A stretch of 64,000 bases of DNA from positions 7,421,501 to 7,485,500 of the forward strand of contig NZ_CP109444.1 in NCBI RefSeq assembly GCF_036227225.1, read 5' to 3'. The notes beneath the pieces are model-generated. The model was not told where the DNA came from. It worked only from the letters and a program-made list of their open reading frames with translations, and ran no database searches. A program made the translations under genes and the position numbers. Every line of letters begins with the position of its first letter. The first letter of the stretch is position 1. Below, piece after piece: positions 58,112-64,000 of this stretch. The DNA is from Streptomyces sp. NBC_01478 (GTDB lineage: Bacteria; Actinomycetota; Actinomycetes; Streptomycetales; Streptomycetaceae).

Positions 58112-58534
58112 GTGCTGTTGCACCATGTCGAGCTGTGGGTCGCGGACCTGGGGCGGGCGGAGCTGTCGTGGGGATGGCTCCTGGAGCGCCTCGGCTGCGA
58201 GCCGCACCAGAACTGGCCGGCGGGGCGGAGCTGGCGGCTGGCGGAGACGTACGTCGTGATCGAGCAGTCACCGGCGCTGCGCCCGGACACCGGCCACGAC
58301 CGGATGCGCCCGGGACTGAACCATCTGGCCTTCCATGTCCCTGGTGGATCCGGCGGTCGCGCCGCACTGGACGCGTTGGTCGAGGCGGCACCCGCGCACG
58401 GCTGGACCCCGATGTTCCCGGACCGGTACCCGCACGCGGGCGGCCCGGACCACTGCGCCGCCTACCTGGAGAACGAGGAGGGCTTCGAGGTCGAGTTGGT
58501 GGTGGAGGGATTCCGGCAGGGCGAGGTTGGCTGA
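58112..58534 (+). CDS. VOC-family (glyoxalase-like) protein
   Basis: 140 aa from GTG 58112. Two beta-alpha-beta-beta-beta modules are seen with metal-ligand candidates His in LLHHVELWV, His in LNHLAFHV and Glu in GFEVELVVE. VOC proteins include glyoxalases, dioxygenases and drug-binding proteins; the short length and missing extra motifs leave the activity open. It is divergent from the methyltransferase gene across about 70 bp and could be part of the same response. Confidence 0.87.
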   Translation: MLLHHVELWVADLGRAELSWGWLLERLGCEPHQNWPAGRSWRLAETYVVIEQSPALRPDTGHDRMRPGLNHLAFHVPGGSGGRAALDALVEAAPAHGWTPMFPDRYPHAGGPDHCAAYLENEEGFEVELVVEGFRQGEVG

Positions 58535-59052
58535 ATACAGGGATAACCCTTGTCCTCGCCAGGAATCCGCACAGGCCGGTTCATCCGCACTACTCTGCGG
58601 GTGGCGTGATCCTGCCCCTGTCTGCTGTGCGTTCCCTGGACGTCCCCTGTGGCGCCGGTCGAATGTGTGCGACGCGGGGACCTGTTGATTGCACAACGTT
58701 CGCGGAACCGCAACTGGATTTTCACTCGGCGCGCGTTCGGCATGCGGACATTCAGGACCGATAGGTGTGTAACAAGTCCGTTTCGCAGGGGTCTTTCACC
58801 AAACCCTTTGTCCGGATTTTGGAAGATGTACGCGTCAGGTGTGATCGAACCGAGACCTTGACGGTGTGGTTCGGCCTTCGCTCATGGCAGATAGTTAGGC
58901 GCGTAGAGCTCGGGTACGACGGGTCGGGCGCCGACAGGAGGCGCAGGCTCGCGAGCGCTGGGGGCACCGACACATTTTCAGGCACCGGTGACGGTGTTGT
59001 GACGTGTGCTGTCCCGTGCAGTGAACCTTATGGATTCTTGAAGGAGGAGCCC
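58535..59052 (+). promoter_or_regulatory. Long 5' region of the oligopeptide transporter operon
   Basis: About 520 bp without a plausible gene, with AT-richer parts near 58700-58830. TTGACGG at 58857 could be a -35 element. AAGGAGGAG at 59041-59049 is an unusually strong ribosome-binding sequence directly before the binding-protein start. The length suggests a long leader with regulation, but no riboswitch class is recognised. Confidence 0.5.
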
Positions 59053-60681
59053 ATGCGCGGTGCGAAGAGTGCCAAGTGGGTCGCGATAGCCGCGGTTGTG
59101 GCACTGGGGGCAACCGCCTGCGGTGGTTCCAGTGATGACGACGGCAAGAGCGACAGCAAGGCCGCGATCAACCCGAACGGCACGTTCACGGTCGAGTCGG
59201 GCGAGCCGCAGAACCCGCTGCAGCCGGCCAACACCATGGAGTCCTACGGCAGCATCGTGATCAAGTCGCTGTTCACCGGCCTGGTGGACTACGACAGCAG
59301 CGGCAAGATCGTCATGATGAACGCCTCGTCCGTCGACACCACCGACAGCAAGACCTACACGGTCAAGCTGAAGGCCGACTGGAAGTTCACCGACGGCACC
59401 CCGGTCACCGCCGAGTCCTACGTCAAGGCCTGGAACTGGGCCGCGAACCCGGCCAACAAGCAGACCAACAGCTTCTGGTTCTCGGACATCGCGGGCTACG
59501 ACGACGTCGCCCCGGCCAAGGGCAAGTCCAAGGCCACCGAGCTCTCCGGCCTGAAGGTCGTGGACGACAGCACCTTCACCATCACGCTGTCGAAGGCGAT
59601 TCCTTACTTCATCTACAAGCTGGGCTACGAGGTCTTCTCGCCGCTGCCCGAGTCCTTCTACAAGGACCCGGCCGCCGCCGGTCAGAAGCCGGTCGGCAAC
59701 GGCCCGTACAAGTTTGTCAGCTGGGAGCACAAGAAGGCGATCACGGTCGCCAAGAACGCCGACTACAAGGGCCCGAACGCGGCGAAGAACGGTGGCGTGG
59801 TCTTCAAGAACTACTCCACCCCCGAGACGGCGTACGCGGACCTGAAGTCCGGCAACCTCGACGTCATCACCCAGGTCGCCCCGAAGGACCTCCCGGTCTA
59901 CAAGCAGGACCTCGGGTCCCGCGCGATCGACCAGGCGTACTCCGCGATCCAGACCATCGCGCCGGCCTTCTACTCCAAGCAGTGGAAGGACATCAACCCG
60001 AAGGTCATCCAGGGTCTGTCGATGGCGATCGACCGCGACACGATCACCAAGACCGTGCTCCAGGGCACCCGTGAGCCGGCCACCGGCTGGGTCGCCAAGG
60101 GCGTCCTCGGCTACCAGCCGGACGCCGCGGGCGACGTCACCAAGTACGACCCGGCCAAGGCCAAGGCGCTCATCAAGGAGGGTGGCGGCGTTCCCGGCAA
60201 CTCCATCACCATCCAGTACAACACCGACGGCGGTCACAAGGAGTGGGTGGAGGCCGTCTGCAACTCCATCACCAACGCCACCGGTGTGAAGTGCGGCACC
60301 GACCCGAAGGCCGACTTCCAGGCCGACCTCGACGCCCGTGACGCGCACGAGGTCAAGTCCCTGTACCGCTCGGGCTGGGTGCTGGACTTCCCGATGAACG
60401 CCAACTTCATCCGGGACCTGTACGGCAGCAAGTCGGACGGCAACCAGAGCGGCTTCTCCAACAAGACGATCGACAGTGAGATCGCCGCCGCCGACAGCGC
60501 CGCCACGCTGGACGACTCGGTGAAGAAGTACCAGGAGATCGAGAAGCAGCTCGTGAACTACATGCCGAGCATTCCGCTCTGGTACTACAAGGTCAACGCG
60601 GGCTACTCGGAGAAGGTCTCGGGCGTCCAGTTCGCCCAGGACGGAGACCCGATCCTGACCGGCGTTCAGGTCAAAAAGTAA
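59053..60681 (+). CDS. Oligopeptide-binding lipoprotein (SBP_bac_5) of an Opp/BldK-type ABC transporter
   Basis: 542 aa from ATG 59053. A lipoprotein signal (KWVAIAAVVALGATACG) is followed by a Ser/Asp linker and the family-5 binding domain: NPLQPANTMESYGSIVIKSL, WKFTDGTPVTAESYVKAWNW, GNGPYKFVSW, INPKVIQGLSMAIDRDTI and the C-terminal YMPSIPLWYYKVNAGYS. It is the first gene of the transporter operon and is followed by a double hairpin that probably keeps its mRNA level above that of the permeases. In Streptomyces such systems (BldK and relatives) import signalling or nutrient oligopeptides and affect differentiation; which one this is cannot be settled from the window. Confidence 0.95.
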   Translation: MRGAKSAKWVAIAAVVALGATACGGSSDDDGKSDSKAAINPNGTFTVESGEPQNPLQPANTMESYGSIVIKSLFTGLVDYDSSGKIVMMNASSVDTTDSKTYTVKLKADWKFTDGTPVTAESYVKAWNWAANPANKQTNSFWFSDIAGYDDVAPAKGKSKATELSGLKVVDDSTFTITLSKAIPYFIYKLGYEVFSPLPESFYKDPAAAGQKPVGNGPYKFVSWEHKKAITVAKNADYKGPNAAKNGGVVFKNYSTPETAYADLKSGNLDVITQVAPKDLPVYKQDLGSRAIDQAYSAIQTIAPAFYSKQWKDINPKVIQGLSMAIDRDTITKTVLQGTREPATGWVAKGVLGYQPDAAGDVTKYDPAKAKALIKEGGGVPGNSITIQYNTDGGHKEWVEAVCNSITNATGVKCGTDPKADFQADLDARDAHEVKSLYRSGWVLDFPMNANFIRDLYGSKSDGNQSGFSNKTIDSEIAAADSAATLDDSVKKYQEIEKQLVNYMPSIPLWYYKVNAGYSEKVSGVQFAQDGDPILTGVQVKK

Positions 60682-60699
60682 CCGCAGGCAATTCGTCGC

Positions 60700-60792
60700 C
60701 CGGGGCGCGCAGAGCGCGCCCCGGTTCGCGGCGGAAGCGGCCGGGGGGCCCTTTCCACACGTACCGCCGAGCGGTGCGCGCGGAAAGGGCCC
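60700..60792 (+). terminator. Double hairpin between binding protein and permease genes
   Basis: CCGGGGCGCGC/GCGCGCCCCGG (60700-60724, loop AGA) is a perfect 11-bp stem. A second stem, GGGCCCTTTCC (60746-60756) with GGAAAGGGCCC (60782-60792), encloses an inner ACCGC-CGA-GCGGT hairpin. A run of seven T follows at 60812. It probably attenuates transcription into the permease genes and protects the upstream mRNA. Confidence 0.85.
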
Positions 60793-60829
60793 GCCTGTTG
60801 CCGCCTTCGACTTTTTTTATGGAGGCACG

Positions 60830-61762
60830 ATGGGGCGCTATGTCGCACGACGACTGCTCCAGATGATCCCGGTCTTCTTCGGGACCACCCTGCTCATCTT
60901 CCTGATGGTCTACGCCCTGCCCGGTGACCCCGTCCGCGGGCTGTTCGGCGACAAGGGCGGCAGCCCACAGGTCATCGCCGCGCTTCGGCACCAGTACGGC
61001 CTGGATCAGAACATCTTTGTGCAGTACTTCAATTACATGAAGGGCATCATTCTGCACGCCGACTTCGGCACGCAGATAGCCAGCGGACGGCCCGTCACCG
61101 ACGTGCTCGGCGACGCCTTCCCGGTGACCCTGCGCCTGGGCGGCTTCGCCTTCGTCATCGAGATCGTCCTCGGTGTCGGCCTCGGCGTCTACGCGGGTCT
61201 GCGCGCCGGACGCGCCGCCGACACCGTGGTGCTGCTCATCACCCTGCTGCTGATCTCGGTCCCGGTCTTCGTCCTCGGCTTCATCCTCCAGTGGATCTTC
61301 GCCGACGAACTCCAGTGGCTGGAACCGAACGTCAACGACGCATCGAACTACGGTCAGTTGCTGATGCCTGCGATTGTGCTGGCCACGGCGTCACTCGCCT
61401 ATGTGTCGCGACTGACCCGGACGTCGATAGCGGAGAACATGCGCGCCGACTACGTCCGTACGGCCATCGCCAAGGGACTGCCCCGGCGCCGGGTGGTGAC
61501 CGTCCACCTCATGCGCAACTCGATGATCCCCGTGGTCACCTACCTCGGCACGGACATCGGCGGCCTGCTCGGCGGTGCCGTCGTCACCGAGGGCATCTTC
61601 AACATCCAGGGCATCGGCGGCACGATCTACCAGTCGATCATCCGCCGGGAAGGCACCACCCTGGTGGGCCTGGTGACCATCCTCGTCCTCGTCTATCTCG
61701 TCGCCAGCCTCCTTGTCGACCTGCTCTACGCGGTCCTTGACCCGAGGATTCGCTATGCCTGA
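60830..61762 (+). CDS. Oligopeptide ABC transporter permease (DppB/OppB type)
   Basis: 310 aa from ATG 60830 with GGAGG at 60821. Six membrane helices, the first being LQMIPVFFGTTLLIFLMVYA followed by the OppB-type LPGDP loop. The EAA-like coupling motif is DYVRTAIAKGLPRRRVVTVH. The C-terminus (LVDLLYAVLDPRIRYA) is typical of OppB. It forms the pore with the next gene product; the two genes overlap by 8 bp. Confidence 0.96.
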   Translation: MGRYVARRLLQMIPVFFGTTLLIFLMVYALPGDPVRGLFGDKGGSPQVIAALRHQYGLDQNIFVQYFNYMKGIILHADFGTQIASGRPVTDVLGDAFPVTLRLGGFAFVIEIVLGVGLGVYAGLRAGRAADTVVLLITLLLISVPVFVLGFILQWIFADELQWLEPNVNDASNYGQLLMPAIVLATASLAYVSRLTRTSIAENMRADYVRTAIAKGLPRRRVVTVHLMRNSMIPVVTYLGTDIGGLLGGAVVTEGIFNIQGIGGTIYQSIIRREGTTLVGLVTILVLVYLVASLLVDLLYAVLDPRIRYA

Positions 61763-62702
61763 CATGACCAAATCCGACACCGCCACCGCCGCGCCGGCCA
61801 CCCCGGACGCCGCCACGCCGGCCCCCCAGCCGCCGAAGTCCGAGAAGGTCCGCAGTCTGTGGGGCGACGCCTGGCAGGACCTGCGGCGCAACAAGATCTT
61901 CCTCATCTCCTCGGTGCTGATCCTGCTGCTCCTGCTGATCACGTTCTTCCCCGGCTGGTTCACCAGCGGCAACCCGACCTACGGCGACCTGTCCAAGCAC
62001 TACCTGCAGAAGCCGCAGCTCGGAAAGGTCTTCTCGACCGAGTGGCTGGGCTACGACCAGCAGGGCCGCAGCGTCTACGCCCGGCTCATCTACGGCGCCC
62101 GGGCCTCGATAGCCGTCGGCTTCGGCACCACGCTCGTCGTGACCATCGCGGGCGGTCTGATCGGCATGATGGCCGGCTACTTCGGCGGGATCATCGACTC
62201 CGTCCTGTCGCGGTTCGTCGACGTGTTCTTCGGCATCCCGTTCCTGCTCGGCACCATGGTCGTCCTCAACTCCTTCCCGGAGCGCACCGCTTGGGTCGTC
62301 ATCGGCGCCCTGGGCTTCTTCGGCTGGACCCAGTTGGCCCGCGTGATGCGCGGCGCGGTGATCACCACGAAGCAGTCCGACTACGTCCAGGCCGCCAAGG
62401 CATTGGGCGCGAGCACCCCGCGCATCCTGTTCCGGCACATCCTGCCCAACACGCTGGCCCCGGTGATCGTCGTCGCGACCATCTCGCTCGGTGTCTACAT
62501 CGGCTCCGAGGCCACGCTGTCCTTCCTGGGGCTCGGCCTGAACGGCGTCTCCTGGGGCAACGACATCTCCGACGGCGGCAGTTCGATCCGGATCGCCCAG
62601 TGGATCATGCTCTACCCGTCGATCATGCTCACCATCACGGTGCTGGCATTCATCATGCTCGGCGAGGCGGTCCGCAACGCCCTCGACCCGAAGACGCGCT
62701 GA
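61755..62702 (+). CDS. Oligopeptide ABC transporter permease (DppC/OppC type)
   Basis: 315 aa from ATG 61755, overlapping the previous stop by 8 bp. A 30-residue disordered Ala/Pro N-terminus precedes the OppC signature (LWGDAWQDLRRNKIFLISSV), then STEWLGYDQQGRSVYARLIYG and the coupling motif DYVQAAKALGASTPRILFRH. About six membrane helices. It ends EAVRNALDPKTR, as OppC proteins usually do. Longer in-frame starts upstream lie within the OppB gene and are unlikely. Confidence 0.96.
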   Translation: MPDMTKSDTATAAPATPDAATPAPQPPKSEKVRSLWGDAWQDLRRNKIFLISSVLILLLLLITFFPGWFTSGNPTYGDLSKHYLQKPQLGKVFSTEWLGYDQQGRSVYARLIYGARASIAVGFGTTLVVTIAGGLIGMMAGYFGGIIDSVLSRFVDVFFGIPFLLGTMVVLNSFPERTAWVVIGALGFFGWTQLARVMRGAVITTKQSDYVQAAKALGASTPRILFRHILPNTLAPVIVVATISLGVYIGSEATLSFLGLGLNGVSWGNDISDGGSSIRIAQWIMLYPSIMLTITVLAFIMLGEAVRNALDPKTR

Positions 62703-62713
62703 GGGAGGCGTAC

Positions 62714-63766
62714 GTGACCATCATCGAAGAAGCAGCGCCGGTACCGGCGCCCCGCGACGGCGAGGACGCACCCCTCCTGGACGTGCGTGACCTGCACGTC
62801 GAGTTCGTCACCCGCGAGGGTGTCGTACGGGCCGTCAACGGCGTCAACTACAACGTCCACGCCGGCGAGACCCTTGCCGTGCTCGGCGAGTCCGGCTCCG
62901 GCAAGTCGGTGACCGCGCAGGCGATCATGGGCATCCTCGACATGCCGCCGGCCCGGATCCCACAGGGCAAGATCCTCTTCCGCGGCCAGGACATGCTCAC
63001 GATGTCCACCGAGGAGCGCCGCAAGATCCGCGGCCGGCGCATCGCCATGATCTTCCAGGACGCGCTCAGCTCGCTGAACCCGGTGCTCTCCGTGGGCTAC
63101 CAGATCGGCGAGTTGTTCCGCGTCCACCAGGGCCTCTCCAAGAAGGAGGCCAGGGCCAAGTCCATCGAGCTGATGGACCGGGTGAAGATCCCGGCCGCCG
63201 CGGCGCGGGTGAACGACTACCCGCACCAGTTCTCCGGCGGTATGCGCCAGCGCATCATGATCGCCATGGCGCTGGCCCTGGAGCCGGACCTGATCATCGC
63301 CGACGAGCCCACCACGGCCCTCGACGTGACCGTCCAGGCCCAGGTCATGGACCTGCTCGCGGAGTTGCAGCGCGAGTACCAGATGGGGCTCATCCTCATC
63401 ACCCACGACCTCGGCGTGGTCGCGGACGTCGCCGACAAGATCGCGGTGATGTACGCGGGCCGCATCGTGGAGACGGCACCGGTGCACGAGCTGTACAAGC
63501 GCCCGGCGCACCCCTACACCCGGGGGCTGCTCGACTCCATCCCGCGCCTGGACCAGAAGGGCCAGGAGCTCTACGCGATCAAGGGCCTGCCGCCCAACCT
63601 GCTGAAGATCCCGGCCGGTTGTGCCTTCAACCCGCGTTGCCCCAAGGCGCAGGACATCTGCCGTACGGAGGTCCCCGCGCTGGTTCCGGTGACCGAGCAG
63701 GACGGCACCGATCTGGTCGGCCGGGGTTCGGCCTGCCACTTCTGGAAGGAGACGATCCATGGCTGA
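62714..63766 (+). CDS. Oligopeptide ABC transporter ATPase (DppD/OppD type)
   Basis: 350 aa from GTG 62714. Walker A GESGSGKSV, Q-loop IFQDALSSLNPVL, signature FSGGMRQRIMIAMAL, Walker B LIIADEPTTALD and H-loop ITHDLGVV are all intact. The C-terminal oligopeptide-transporter extension has the cysteine-containing CAFNPRCPKAQDIC segment, which in relatives may bind an iron-sulfur cluster. The next ATPase gene overlaps its end by 8 bp. Confidence 0.97.
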   Translation: MTIIEEAAPVPAPRDGEDAPLLDVRDLHVEFVTREGVVRAVNGVNYNVHAGETLAVLGESGSGKSVTAQAIMGILDMPPARIPQGKILFRGQDMLTMSTEERRKIRGRRIAMIFQDALSSLNPVLSVGYQIGELFRVHQGLSKKEARAKSIELMDRVKIPAAAARVNDYPHQFSGGMRQRIMIAMALALEPDLIIADEPTTALDVTVQAQVMDLLAELQREYQMGLILITHDLGVVADVADKIAVMYAGRIVETAPVHELYKRPAHPYTRGLLDSIPRLDQKGQELYAIKGLPPNLLKIPAGCAFNPRCPKAQDICRTEVPALVPVTEQDGTDLVGRGSACHFWKETIHG

Positions 63767-64000
63767 GCTCAGCAAGAACGACGAGCAGCAGGAGGCCACG
63801 CCGAACGTCTCCGAGGTGGAGGTCGCCGAGGTCCACTCCGAGACGGAGGCGGTCGGCGCCATCGAGGCGCCGGTCGACCGGGGCGAGCCGATCCTCCAGG
63901 TGCGGAACCTGGTGAAGCACTTCCCGCTCACCCAGGGCATCCTGTTCCGGAAACAGATCGGCGCGGTCAAAGCCGTCGACGGTGTCTCCTTCGACCTCTA
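63759..64000 (+). CDS. Second oligopeptide ABC transporter ATPase (DppF/OppF type), cut by the window end
   Basis: The first 80 residues from ATG 63759 are visible, up to AVKAVDGVSFDL; Walker A lies beyond the window. A 45-residue acidic N-terminus (SEVEVAEVHSETEAVG) precedes the usual ABC start LQVRNLVKHFPLTQGILFRK, which is the OppF pattern. It completes the SBP-permease-permease-ATPase-ATPase operon. Confidence 0.93.
   Translation, partial: MAELSKNDEQQEATPNVSEVEVAEVHSETEAVGAIEAPVDRGEPILQVRNLVKHFPLTQGILFRKQIGAVKAVDGVSFDL

Overview
The window is chromosomal DNA of a high-GC actinomycete, almost certainly a Streptomyces. Base composition and third-codon-position GC bias fit. So do an SsgA-like sporulation protein, a DUF4190/septum-formation protein, a paired xylanase and CE4 esterase, a PAS-GAF-PP2C-HATPase phosphatase and a BldK-type peptide transporter. 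Only one in-frame TTA (Leu) codon was noticed among the real genes.

Positions 1-10867 hold one plus-strand gene set that looks like an anti-phage or DNA-defence operon not matching a system I can name. It contains the end of a DUF3696-type AAA/ABC ATPase, a 314-aa protein of unknown family, and a 2256-aa SF2 helicase with zinc-binding Cys clusters, a DUF1998-like region and a Vsr-like nuclease remnant (DruE/DISARM-like). The last gene overlaps it by 4 bp and encodes a RelE-like domain fused to a UvrD-type SF1 helicase. A gene-free stretch with repeats and hairpins (10868-11303) and a RelE/Phd-type toxin-antitoxin pair follow, suggesting the edge of an accessory island.

Positions 11.9-25.9 kb are a mosaic of small units. 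These are a short-chain reductase, a divergent FAD monooxygenase/TetR pair with a clear operator, an M14 carboxypeptidase, and a GH11 xylanase plus CE4 deacetylase preceded by CGAAA-type boxes. A decaying two-component locus follows, with an intact response regulator, a wrecked histidine kinase, and one intact and one broken copy of a COG4705 membrane protein sharing the same direct-repeat motif. An FAD oxidoreductase, an SsgA-like protein and an ECF sigma factor fused to its own zinc-finger and membrane region complete the stretch.

Positions 25.9-48.1 kb carry a frameshifted secreted protein, a LysR/SDR divergent pair and a SNF2 helicase. Next is a minus-strand set of two tandem serpins and a GH65 enzyme, then the DUF4190 protein, a GntR regulator, a SPOR-like small protein and a Nudix hydrolase. 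Two neighbouring genes share a related HATPase domain (a stand-alone kinase and a large PP2C phosphatase). A TPM-family protein lacking its TPM domain, a GH18-like membrane protein and an APH-like kinase end this part.

Positions 48.1-64 kb look like conserved core: a minus-strand operon (96-aa protein, sdhC, sdhA, sdhB), an orphan peptide-binding lipoprotein, a small lipoprotein, typA with a very strong terminator, a methyltransferase and a VOC protein. Last comes an oligopeptide ABC operon (binding protein, two permeases, two ATPases, the last cut by the window end). A double hairpin separates the binding protein from the permeases.
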